The notes under the pieces were generated by a model. That model was not told the DNA's origin. It saw only the letters and a list, made by a program, of their open reading frames with translations, and did not search any database. DNA of 64,000 nucleotides, from the NCBI GenBank assembly GCA_910577205.1, contig CAJTMA010000010.1:1-64000 (forward strand). Reading direction: 5' to 3'. Position numbers and translations under genes: made by a program. Within the stretch, counting starts at the first letter, position 1, and each line of letters opens with the position of its first letter. Positions 44,107 to 51,916 of the stretch are shown piece after piece. Origin of the DNA: an uncultured Alphaproteobacteria bacterium (GTDB lineage: Bacteria; Pseudomonadota; Alphaproteobacteria; RF32; CAG-239).

Positions 44107-44976
44107 ATGACGACAGATAAACAGAAAAATAAAGAGCAAGAAGAAAGAAAATATCTTAATTGTTTTCTTAAATCATCATGCGGACAACGCTGGTTGACTA
44201 AGAATAAAATTATTCATTCCTCACTTGAAAAAAGCGAAGAGCCTGATTTTTTGTTTGAAACAGTGAACGGAAAAAAAATAGGGCTTGAAATGACAAGGCT
44301 GATTGTCCCTAATGAGAATACGAAAGCAACGCAACAACTTATTACGGTAGGAAATCAAGCGAGGGCATATTTTAAACAAAAATATGGTTTTGATATCTCT
44401 CTTATTATTGATAAATACGATAAAAGAAAATGGAGCGGCAAGAGATCTGACTATATTGATGCCTGTTATCATCCGGGGTTTGCTGTTTTGCCTTCTGTCA
44501 AAGAGTTAAAAGATAAAATTATTAGGGCGCTTGATAATAATGTTGAACAACTGAAGAAAAGAGTCTTTATAGATGTTTGGATAGAAGTTGAAAGTGAACT
44601 ATTTAAGCTTACTGTAGAAGCTTGTGCCAATCCTTTTGTTGGGGATTATGTCACTTACGTAAATAACGTTCAGCGTTGCATAGAGAAGCCTTTTGAAGCA
44701 TTGCAAAACGAGATTAATAAAAAGAATCAAAAAATTATAAATTATATGAATAAATGTGATGAATGCTCCCTATTGGTCGTAATCCCTGATGTTAGGGAAG
44801 GGTGCTCATGCCATTTTAAGGGATTATCTTTGCAGTTTTTTAAAACAAAATTTAGTTCTGTTTTTCTTTACGATGCAGATTCTGATAAGTGTTTTTATCT
44901 TAAGAAATCGATATGTTGTCTTTTCAATTTAAGGCGCTTACTTGCCTGTTTGCGCAAGCTATACATCCACCTGTGA
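44107..44976 (+). CDS. Unknown protein (289 aa), possible PD-(D/E)xK nuclease-like fold
   Basis: Start at ATG 44107 (MTTDKQKNK); an upstream in-frame ATG would add a hydrophobic run from A/T-rich sequence. Residues 45-63 read EPDFLFETVNGKKIGLEMT, matching the spacing of a PD-(D/E)xK nuclease core: P46-D47, a strand, then E61-M-T63 (ExT instead of ExK). The remainder is helical and charged, with a C-terminal cysteine cluster. Function is unproven. The gene is lower in G+C than its neighbours, has no Shine-Dalgarno sequence, and lies in a patch with two broken genes near a tRNA, which hints at horizontal acquisition. Confidence 0.6.
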   Translation: MTTDKQKNKEQEERKYLNCFLKSSCGQRWLTKNKIIHSSLEKSEEPDFLFETVNGKKIGLEMTRLIVPNENTKATQQLITVGNQARAYFKQKYGFDISLIIDKYDKRKWSGKRSDYIDACYHPGFAVLPSVKELKDKIIRALDNNVEQLKKRVFIDVWIEVESELFKLTVEACANPFVGDYVTYVNNVQRCIEKPFEALQNEINKKNQKIINYMNKCDECSLLVVIPDVREGCSCHFKGLSLQFFKTKFSSVFLYDADSDKCFYLKKSICCLFNLRRLLACLRKLYIHL

Positions 44977-45028
44977 ACGGCAGGTTAAACCGGCACAGGC
45001 TACTTCAATCTGTTCAAACATCCAAATA

Positions 45029-45056
45029 AAAACCCCGCCGTAAAGGCAGGGGTTTT
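45029..45056 (-). terminator. tRNA-Leu terminator
   Basis: On the minus strand AAAACCCC-T-GCC, a loop and GGC-GGGGTTTT pair with one bulge, starting four bases after the tRNA CCA end, followed by T residues. Confidence 0.8.
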
Positions 45057-45059
45057 ATT

Positions 45060-45146
45060 TGGTGCGCTAGGCCGGAATCGAACCGGCACGTCCTTGCGGA
45101 CAACAGATTTTAAGTCTGCAGCGTCTACCAGTTCCGCCACAAGCGC
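45060..45146 (-). tRNA. tRNA-Leu (anticodon UAA)
   Basis: An 87-base tRNA with encoded CCA (3' end at 45060). The anticodon loop reads CTTAAAA, giving anticodon TAA, which decodes UUA. The long variable arm (GTCC-GCAA-GGAC) and the T-arm GCCGG-TTCGATT-CCGGC are clear. The acceptor stem GCGCTTG/CTAGCGC has one T-T mismatch at the sixth pair. Confidence 0.95.
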
Positions 45147-45159
45147 ATCATCTGCAAAG

Positions 45160-45188
45160 TTTATACTCATAATTTTGCATAATTGCAA
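45160..45188 (-). promoter_or_regulatory. tRNA-Leu promoter
   Basis: On the minus strand TTGCAA (45188-45183), a 17-base spacer and TATAAA (45165-45160), 14 bases before the mature tRNA 5' end. Confidence 0.7.
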
Positions 45189-45284
45189 TATCTAATTTTT
45201 ATTTTTTTCATCATAAGTCTTCAGTTGGGGAGTGAAAACAGATAAAACTTGCCTGTTGGCAAAAAATATGCTTACCTGAGAGTT

Positions 45285-45301
45285 GTAATTAACAAAATTA
45301 C
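45285..45301. promoter_or_regulatory. Inverted repeat upstream of psd
   Basis: GTAATT (45285-45290) and AATTAC (45296-45301) around AACAA, about 100 bases before psd. It may be an operator or part of a promoter (TTGTAA at 45283-45288 with TACATA 16 bases on). Weak evidence. Confidence 0.3.
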
Positions 45302-45399
45302 GCTTACATATTAACCGCCTGTCGGTATCTGGCGCTGCGGCAGTTGACAGCGTCACGGCATCGCCAAATTTCGGCAGGCCCTTTAGAGGACTATATTTC

Positions 45400-46107
45400 A
45401 TGAAAACTATTGATATCTCATGGCGTAGATACATTCTTCCCAATATCCACAACGAGGGATGGAAGTTTGTAGGCATTTTTGCTGCCGTTACCGCATTGTT
45501 AGCCATGATGTGGGAACCCTTAGGCTGGGTAGGTATTGCTTTAACAATCTGGTGTTTTTATTTCTTCCGCGATCCTGAGCGCGTTACCCCGGAAATCAAC
45601 GATGTTGTGGTTTCTCCGGCAGATGGTATTGTTCAGATGATTACAAAGGTTAAAGCGCCGGAAGAACTGGGTTTGGGTGATAAAAAATTTACCCGCGTCA
45701 GTGTTTTCATGAGCGTTTTTAATGTCCATGTCAACCGTGCTCCGGCTGAAGGCAAAATTACCAAAGCCGTATACGTCCCGGGTAAATTTTTCAATGCAAC
45801 ATTGGATAAAGCCAGCAAAGATAACGAACGTCAGCTTTTGGCAATGAAAACCAAAGGCGGTAAAGATATTGCCTTTGTGCAGATTGCCGGATTGGTTGCC
45901 CGCCGTATTTTGTGCGAAGCAACAGAAGGGCAAGAATATAAAGCAGGTGAGCGCTTTGGGATGATTCGCTTCGGATCTCGCCTGGATGTTTATCTGCCGG
46001 AAGGCGTTGAACCACAAGTTTGTTTAGGCCAGATTATGGTTGCCGGCGAGAGCATTATTGCCAATCTGAACAGCAATGCCCCGCAAATTAAAGGGGTAAT
46101 CAGATAA
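45400..46107 (+). CDS. psd: Phosphatidylserine decarboxylase proenzyme (short type)
   Basis: Makes phosphatidylethanolamine from phosphatidylserine at the inner membrane. The 235-residue proenzyme has a transmembrane segment at about 23-55, then FFRDPER, the VVSPADGIV motif with an active-site Asp, [12 protein letters not shown] with the His, and the self-cleavage site FG-S193-RLD, where Ser becomes the pyruvoyl group. The size fits the short, archaeal-type Psd common in alphaproteobacteria. GAGGA precedes the ATG by ten bases. The last base overlaps the pssA start (ATAATGG), so the two PE-synthesis genes are coupled. Confidence 0.95.
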   Translation: MKTIDISWRRYILPNIHNEGWKFVGIFAAVTALLAMMWEPLGWVGIALTIWCFYFFRDPERVTPEINDVVVSPADGIVQMITKVKAPEELGLGDKKFTRVSVFMSVFNVHVNRAPAEGKITKAVYVPGKFFNATLDKASKDNERQLLAMKTKGGKDIAFVQIAGLVARRILCEATEGQEYKAGERFGMIRFGSRLDVYLPEGVEPQVCLGQIMVAGESIIANLNSNAPQIKGVIR

Positions 46108-46895
46108 TGGAAAAAAAATCTGTAAAAACCCTGCCGCTTAAAAAGGCGTTTGGGGATCGTTTGCCATTCCGCAAAATAGCCCCGAATATCGTTACCATGT
46201 TAGCCCTTTGCGCCGGTGTAACTTCTATTCGTTACTCTGTGCAGGAAGATTGGGTAAAAGCTGTTATTTGTATCTTTCTGGCTGCGTTGTTTGACGGCTT
46301 GGACGGCCGGGTTGCCCGGATGTTGAAAGGGTCTACAAAATTCGGTGCTGAGCTTGATTCTTTGTCAGACTTCGTCAGCTTTGGTGTTGCCCCGGCAATC
46401 TTGATGTATCAGTGGACGTTGTTTGACCTGCCGAAATTCGGTTGGTTCTTCTGCTTGCTGTTTTCAATTGCCATGTCGATGCGTCTGGCTCGTTTTAATA
46501 CAATGCTGGATGATGAACCTCAACCGGAATATTGGCATCATTTCTTTGTTGGCGTTCCTGCGCCGGCTGCTGCTGCTTTGGCGATTATGCCGATAATGAT
46601 TTCGTTTGACTTTCCGGAATATGAAATCTTTCGCTCCAATATGTTTTGCAGCATTTTGATGTGCGTGGTTTCTTTCCTGATGGTCAGCCGGATCCCGACT
46701 ATTTCGACTAAGAAAATGCGTGTGCCGACTTATATGTTTATTCCCTTGATGTTAGTTGTCGCTTTGTTTGCCAGCTTTATTATGAGCCAGCCTTGGTTGA
46801 CATTGGGAATTTCAACATTATGTTATGCGCTTTCAATTCCTCTGGGCGTTTTATTCTTCCTGAAAGAAAAACACGACTTTGAGAAAAAAGCCTAA
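46107..46895 (+). CDS. pssA: CDP-diacylglycerol-serine O-phosphatidyltransferase
   Basis: Makes phosphatidylserine, the substrate of the preceding psd product. The CDP-alcohol phosphotransferase motif is complete (DGLDGRVARMLKGSTKFGAELDSLSD, key residues D-G-x2-A-R-x8-G-x3-D-x3-D). Several transmembrane helices follow, through about residue 250. The 262-residue length is typical of the membrane-bound PssA in alphaproteobacteria. The gene ends at a strong bidirectional terminator before the convergent der. Confidence 0.95.
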   Translation: MEKKSVKTLPLKKAFGDRLPFRKIAPNIVTMLALCAGVTSIRYSVQEDWVKAVICIFLAALFDGLDGRVARMLKGSTKFGAELDSLSDFVSFGVAPAILMYQWTLFDLPKFGWFFCLLFSIAMSMRLARFNTMLDDEPQPEYWHHFFVGVPAPAAAALAIMPIMISFDFPEYEIFRSNMFCSILMCVVSFLMVSRIPTISTKKMRVPTYMFIPLMLVVALFASFIMSQPWLTLGISTLCYALSIPLGVLFFLKEKHDFEKKA

Positions 46896-46913
46896 CCGGA
46901 TAAGTTAAGCAAA

Positions 46914-46945
46914 ACACCCCCTGAAAATAATTTTTCAGGGGGTGT
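46914..46945. terminator. Bidirectional terminator between pssA and der
   Basis: ACACCCCCTGAAAA (46914-46927) pairs perfectly with TTTTCAGGGGGTGT (46932-46945). Confidence 0.92.
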
Positions 46946-46967
46946 CTCTATAGGGAAAAGAAATAAA

Positions 46968-48404
46968 TTATTCTTTCGGCTTGATTGTTTTGCGCAACGG
47001 ATTACGCCTCTCTTTTTTATCCGCATAAGGGTTGCCTGTTTTGCGAACATTAATCCGAATGGGAATACCGCCCAAATTAAAAGTTTCACGCAAGTTATTT
47101 GTCAGATAACGTAGATAAGAATCCGGCAGCCCTTCAGGATTGCTGGAGAACATATAAAATGCCGGCGGGCGTGTCTTAGCCTGCGTGATATAACGCAGCT
47201 TAATTCGGCGTTTGTTTTTGCCAAGCGGCGGCGGGCAGTTATCTTTAATATCTTCAAACCACTTATTCAGCGGCGCGGTCGGAATGCGCACGTTCCAACG
47301 GTCATAAACTTTGAAAACAGCGCTCATCAACTTGTCTAAGCCTTCTTTCTTTAAGGCTGAGATCGTCACTGTCGGCACGCCTTCAACTTGCGTTAAAGAT
47401 GTTTGCAGCTTGTCATTAAGCTTTTGTAATGCTTCTTGACGGTTGGCAATATCCCACTTATTAACTGCAATCACCAAGGCTCTGCCTTCGTCAATCACTT
47501 CGCGGGCAATAGTTAAATCTTGCTTGTCCAACACGGCATCTGCGTCCAAAACCAAAACCACGACTTGTGCCATATAAGCAGCGTGTTTGGTGCTGGCAGC
47601 AGACATCTTTTCCAAAGAATCTTCAATTCTTGATTGGCGGCGCAAGCCCGCCGTATCAACCAAATTAATTTTCCGACCTTTCCATTCCCATTCGCTGGTA
47701 ATGGCATCTCTGGTAACCCCTGCTTCCGGCCCGGTGAGCATCCGCTCATCATTGAGCAAAGCATTAACTAAGGTTGACTTTCCGACATTTGGGCGTCCGA
47801 CAATAGCCAGCTGAATGGGTTTGGCTTTAGCTTTTTCATCCAGAATAGCGTTAATTTCTTCTTCGCTTAAGCCATTAAAATCAACAAATTCTTCTACCGC
47901 TTTTTTGACCTTTTTATCATATGGCTTCAGAGCCTCATGTAAATCAAGCAATCCCAGCCCATGTTCGGCAGAGAATGGAATAGGTTCGCCTAATCCCAAA
48001 CGGTAAGCTTCATGTACGCTGTCTTCCTGCAATTTGCCTTCGCACTTGTTGGCAAGCAGAATAACTGGCTTGCCGCTCTGGCGTACCAAATCGGCAAAAT
48101 GTTCATCATATGGCTGTACACCGTCGCGGGCATCAAACAAAAACAGACAGACATCAGCTTCGTCAATTGCCCGTTTGGTCTGATTCCACATCCGTTTTTC
48201 TAAGTTGTCTTCATTCGAATATTCATAACCGGCGGTGTCAATCACGGCTAAGTCAAGATTTTGCAATTTTCCCTTGGCTTCTTTACGGTCACGTGTTACG
48301 CCCGGCTGGTCATGTACAATTGCCAGCTTCCGCCCGATGAGCCGGTTGAACAAAGTTGATTTTCCGACATTCGGACGACCGACAATGGCTATTTTTATAC
48401 TCAT
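46968..48404 (-). CDS. der: Ribosome-assembly GTPase Der (EngA)
   Basis: Essential GTPase for 50S subunit maturation. The 478-residue protein has two tandem GTPase domains, each with its own P-loop (GRPNVGKSTLFN near residue 8; GRPNVGKSTLVN near 205) and DTAG motifs (IDTAGYE and VDTAGLRR). The C-terminal KH-like domain follows (IKLRYITQAKTRPPAFYMF). It is the last gene of the TPR-bamB-der block, the same order as yfgM-bamB-der in enterobacteria. The start lies 16 bases after the bamB stop. Confidence 0.97.
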   Translation of the reverse strand: MSIKIAIVGRPNVGKSTLFNRLIGRKLAIVHDQPGVTRDRKEAKGKLQNLDLAVIDTAGYEYSNEDNLEKRMWNQTKRAIDEADVCLFLFDARDGVQPYDEHFADLVRQSGKPVILLANKCEGKLQEDSVHEAYRLGLGEPIPFSAEHGLGLLDLHEALKPYDKKVKKAVEEFVDFNGLSEEEINAILDEKAKAKPIQLAIVGRPNVGKSTLVNALLNDERMLTGPEAGVTRDAITSEWEWKGRKINLVDTAGLRRQSRIEDSLEKMSAASTKHAAYMAQVVVLVLDADAVLDKQDLTIAREVIDEGRALVIAVNKWDIANRQEALQKLNDKLQTSLTQVEGVPTVTISALKKEGLDKLMSAVFKVYDRWNVRIPTAPLNKWFEDIKDNCPPPLGKNKRRIKLRYITQAKTRPPAFYMFSSNPEGLPDSYLRYLTNNLRETFNLGGIPIRINVRKTGNPYADKKERRNPLRKTIKPKE

Positions 48405-48419
48405 TTAAGCTTCCTCATT

Positions 48420-49751
48420 TTACTTGTAAGCGACTAATTCTGCGTCGTTTGTGGTCAGCAGGGTAATGCCATCGGCAACCACCGGAGAAACTTCTACGCC
48501 GTCATCCAATGCTACAAAGCTCATGATGCGTCCGGTGTAAGGCGAAACCGCAAAAGCATAACCGCTGGAGGTCGCTACGAGCAGGCGGTTGTCTGCAAGA
48601 ACCGGTCCGGAAAGAAAGACACCGGTTTTGTCATCAGACGATGTTCCAAGAGGAATCTTGGTGCTCCAGACAATCTTTCCGGTTTCAGCTTCCATGGCCA
48701 ATAAATCGTTGTTGGTTGATAAGACGAACAACATTTTTCCGGCAACCCAAGGCTGGTTAGTGCTGCCGATATCCCGTTCCCAAATTCTTGTGCCGGTACG
48801 AACGTCAATCGCAACCAAAATGTCATTATGCCCTGCGGCAAAAACCATGTTTCCTGCGATAACCGGATTTGCTTTTATGGCATTGATATTCGCCAGTGAA
48901 TTTGTCCGGGCATGAGCAGCCAGCCAGTCAGACCATAAAGGCGAACCTGTCGACCCTTTGAATGCTCTTAACTCGCCGTTAGAAAATGCTGCGACAATCA
49001 AATCTTGCGCCGGATCGTAAGCCGGGCTGGCACCACCGACTAATGTTGTTTGTTCCATTGCCGACTTATAGCGCCACTCTTCTTCACCGCTGGCGGCATT
49101 AAGGGCAATCAGCGTATTGTCAATCGTTTGTATCAAAACTTTGTCATTGGCAACTGTCGGAGCAATTCTTATCGGCATTTCGGCATTATAGAACCAAATT
49201 TTTTTACCTGTTGTCATGTCCAAAGCAAATACGCCGCCAAACCCAGTCGTCGCATAAATTTTGCGTTTGTATTCCGCTAAGCCGACACCTTTAAGCGCCG
49301 TACTTTTGTCTTCTTTTACCAGTGGTTTTAAACGTTGCTTCCAGATTCTTTCGCCGCTGTCTAAACGATAAGCGCTGACTGTCGCGTCGGCATCAATGGC
49401 AAAAGCGACTTTGTAGGCGATAATCGGCTCGGAAATCAGAAAATCACGTCCGGAATTTCCTGTGCCGAAACTGCTTTCCCAAAAGCCTTTAAGCTGGCTT
49501 CCTGTTTGCAGGTGTTCCATCCTGTGTACGGAGTTGCCGCCGCTTTGCGACCAGCTTTTGTTTGTATGCGGGCGGGGCAAAACAACCTTAAACGCGCCGG
49601 GACGATAATCTGGACGGAGTTTTGTATCCGTATCCAATACAGAAATACGCTCGCCATCGAGCTTAATTTTATCTTCAGAAAACAACCCGCAAGAGGCCAC
49701 CAAAAGACAAGCTGCCGCTGTCGTTATTTTTACTGTCATTTTACCACGCAT
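48420..49751 (-). CDS. bamB: Outer-membrane assembly lipoprotein BamB
   Basis: BamB helps the BAM complex insert beta-barrel proteins into the outer membrane. The protein has a lipoprotein signal (lipobox LVASC near residue 20) and then a PQQ-type eight-bladed beta-propeller with repeated units such as GSTGSPLWSDWL, AIDVRTGTRIWERDIG and AMEAETGKIVWSTKI. I chose ATG 49751 (MRGKMTVK), with GGAGAG just upstream; a TTG one codon earlier is possible. It is between the TPR gene and der, the conserved gene order. Confidence 0.94.
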   Translation of the reverse strand: MRGKMTVKITTAAACLLVASCGLFSEDKIKLDGERISVLDTDTKLRPDYRPGAFKVVLPRPHTNKSWSQSGGNSVHRMEHLQTGSQLKGFWESSFGTGNSGRDFLISEPIIAYKVAFAIDADATVSAYRLDSGERIWKQRLKPLVKEDKSTALKGVGLAEYKRKIYATTGFGGVFALDMTTGKKIWFYNAEMPIRIAPTVANDKVLIQTIDNTLIALNAASGEEEWRYKSAMEQTTLVGGASPAYDPAQDLIVAAFSNGELRAFKGSTGSPLWSDWLAAHARTNSLANINAIKANPVIAGNMVFAAGHNDILVAIDVRTGTRIWERDIGSTNQPWVAGKMLFVLSTNNDLLAMEAETGKIVWSTKIPLGTSSDDKTGVFLSGPVLADNRLLVATSSGYAFAVSPYTGRIMSFVALDDGVEVSPVVADGITLLTTNDAELVAYK

Positions 49752-49770
49752 CAAACTCTCCGTTGATTAA

Positions 49771-50457
49771 TTAATTGGCAGAATCCAAAACCGATAACAT
49801 ATCCTGAACCCGGAGCTTTAAGCCGTCACTGAGGTTCGGAGTATTCAAAATTTCACCATACAAAGCCTTTGCCTGCTCCATATTGCCGTCACGAATAGCC
49901 AGCATCGCGCTCATCTCGCGGGCAATGTTTGCCCAGCTGCCGTTTTCTTCCACCAGTGGGTTTAACAAAGCTTCGATTTCTTCTCGCGGCGCAGTGTCAA
50001 GCTTGTATGAAGCCAGCTTAACAGCGGTAACATCGCGCATTTTTTTGTTAATGTCCTGATTATTAATGATGCCTTCCAATATTGCGATAGCTTCTTCGTT
50101 TTTGCCCTGTTCGAATAAGATATTTGAGGTCTGGATTTGGGCAATATCTCCGTAAATACCGTCATTTGTTTCAGCAATTTGTTTTAAGACTTTCATACTT
50201 TCGTCAAAACGCCCCTGATTTTGCAGCGCCATGGCAACAGCATAAGTATCGGACCAGCTTTCAGCCCGTTTTGTCCGCCACGCTTTAAAAGTTTCAAAAC
50301 TAACCGCCACTGTCAGAATAGCCGCGATGGCAATGATAATTTGCAAACCATAAGTATCCCAAAGCTTTTTCATATTGTCATTATGGACATCGGCGCTGAC
50401 TTCTTTAAAAAAGTTTTCGGCCGCCTGCAAATCTTCTTGTGTGTCTTTCTTTTTCAT
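49771..50457 (-). CDS. Membrane-anchored TPR protein (YfgM-like)
   Basis: A 228-residue inner-membrane protein with a short cytoplasmic N-terminus, one transmembrane helix at about 34-54 (LQIIIAIAAILTVAVSF), and a periplasmic TPR-like domain (ALQNQGRFDESMKVLKQIA, ILFEQGKNEEAIAILEGI). It matches the YfgM type of tetratricopeptide protein, which associates with SecYEG and periplasmic chaperones in E. coli. Gene order with bamB and der supports this. GAGAG precedes the ATG. Confidence 0.87.
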   Translation of the reverse strand: MKKKDTQEDLQAAENFFKEVSADVHNDNMKKLWDTYGLQIIIAIAAILTVAVSFETFKAWRTKRAESWSDTYAVAMALQNQGRFDESMKVLKQIAETNDGIYGDIAQIQTSNILFEQGKNEEAIAILEGIINNQDINKKMRDVTAVKLASYKLDTAPREEIEALLNPLVEENGSWANIAREMSAMLAIRDGNMEQAKALYGEILNTPNLSDGLKLRVQDMLSVLDSAN

Positions 50458-50527
50458 TTTGAGTCTCTCTTCCCCGGAGGTTAAAGTTAAAACTGTGTTT
50501 ATTTATACCCTAAACAGCATACAAGGC

Positions 50528-50544
50528 AATCGCATTATGCGATT
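50528..50544. other. Palindrome AATCGCAT/ATGCGATT
   Basis: A 17-base palindrome directly downstream (minus strand) of the 395-aa membrane protein. It lacks a T-run; it may be a weak terminator or 3' end stabiliser. Confidence 0.3.
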
Positions 50545-50553
50545 CGCTGACAA

Positions 50554-51741
50554 CTATTTCTTGATGATTTCGTTAATCAGAAACTGTTTAACCCAGCGCA
50601 AAGCTTCAATGGGTTGTTTTTTGCCAAAGATTAATGTTCTGTCATCTGAGGTGATTGTCACAAAATAGCGTTCTGTCGCCGGATTAAACGAAACGTCCAC
50701 CGATTCGATGTCGTCTTTTAACACTTCATTGTTCTTGCGCGAGAACAGCATAAATTTATGAACAATAATCACTTTATGCGGCTTGATAACCACTTTGTCT
50801 TTGCGGAACAGAACCCAGACGGAAGCAATAATACCGATCGTGCCGATAACATATACGGCAATAACCAGCGGACTGTGTCCGGCATCTGTGCCAAACTCGT
50901 CAGATAAATTGGCGGCCAGAAGAAGGCTGCCGAAAATGAAGATGGCAATCCACGCCATGACATTATACGCATCCCAAATGATTTTACGCGCTTTTACGAC
51001 GGTCTTATCGCGTTTGCGCACCAGAGCCAAAGCTTCTGGCAGGGGAGCGCGGTCATCATATTTATTTTCAATAAGCCCCTCTGCTGCCAACTCGCGGATA
51101 GACTTGTCCAGGTCTTCCACTTTGCGGGTAGTCATGCCTTCGTCTGTCATAAGCAGGGCAGGCAGTCCCAAAGTGCGGGCATAATATTCCCAGATTTTGC
51201 GAATGTTTTTATCGCTGGTGCTGATATACAGCGGCGCGATTTTGTTGCGGTTTTTATGAAAAAGTTCAATAATATATTTGTTTTTGTTCATAAAGCCGAA
51301 CTGGAAAAATTCGATTCTGAAGCGCACGCCTTCATAATTCGCCAGTTTTTCTTTAAAGCTCTTCTTTTCGCCCAAGGCCGGCCGATGAATAATTTCAATA
51401 TTTTTGCCATCAAAGAAGATTTTTTTGTAGCGGATGTATGACATAATGAGGGTAATGATAATCCCCAGGCCGATGGTGATGATAACGCTGTCAAACAGCC
51501 ACGGGCTGATAAGCGGGTCAAAAGCAGCCAGTTCCTCAGGGCTGACAATATCTCCAAAAGCTTTTTGAGAGGGATTGAAGCCGTTAAACAGTTCATACAG
51601 GCCGAGAATAACCAGCACCGCGCCAAAAAATAATCCCGGATACAAAATGCTTAAAGAAATCCGGTCAGATTTTTTCGTCGGCAAATGTGCCAGTTTGAGT
51701 TCAAAACTGTGGCTGAAATGGTCAGGGGCGTTAAACTTCAT
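50554..51741 (-). CDS. Integral membrane protein of unknown function (395 aa)
   Basis: No named family is recognised. I chose ATG 51741 (MKFNAPDHF) with AAGGA nine bases upstream; a TTG three codons earlier is less likely. Four hydrophobic segments are visible: about 33-54 (ILYPGLFFGAVLVILGLYEL), 84-106, 259-281 and 288-310. Between the first and second pair lies a soluble segment of about 150 residues; after the last comes a PH-like beta-rich tail (VVIKPHKVIIVHKFMLFSRKNNEVL). It stands alone, upstream of the diguanylate cyclase on the opposite strand. Confidence 0.75.
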   Translation of the reverse strand: MKFNAPDHFSHSFELKLAHLPTKKSDRISLSILYPGLFFGAVLVILGLYELFNGFNPSQKAFGDIVSPEELAAFDPLISPWLFDSVIITIGLGIIITLIMSYIRYKKIFFDGKNIEIIHRPALGEKKSFKEKLANYEGVRFRIEFFQFGFMNKNKYIIELFHKNRNKIAPLYISTSDKNIRKIWEYYARTLGLPALLMTDEGMTTRKVEDLDKSIRELAAEGLIENKYDDRAPLPEALALVRKRDKTVVKARKIIWDAYNVMAWIAIFIFGSLLLAANLSDEFGTDAGHSPLVIAVYVIGTIGIIASVWVLFRKDKVVIKPHKVIIVHKFMLFSRKNNEVLKDDIESVDVSFNPATERYFVTITSDDRTLIFGKKQPIEALRWVKQFLINEIIKK

Positions 51742-51916
51742 TAAAATCAATCCTTTTGCTTATAATAATTAAGACTTCCCTATGCTACATTATTTTTTTT
51801 TAATAATCATCCTTTTTTTATATAATATTTCAAAAAATGCTTTCAAAGATTCAGTGTCTATTAACATTATATCGCTATGATTGGGAAAGATTTTTGTATT
51901 AAAGGGATATTGTCAA

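Noticed and set aside
44988-45100. A 9-mer AACCGGCAC occurs both at 44988-44996 and in the tRNA-Leu gene, possibly marking an attachment site
   Set aside because: Nine bases is within chance, it is not the tRNA 3' end, and no integrase is present.
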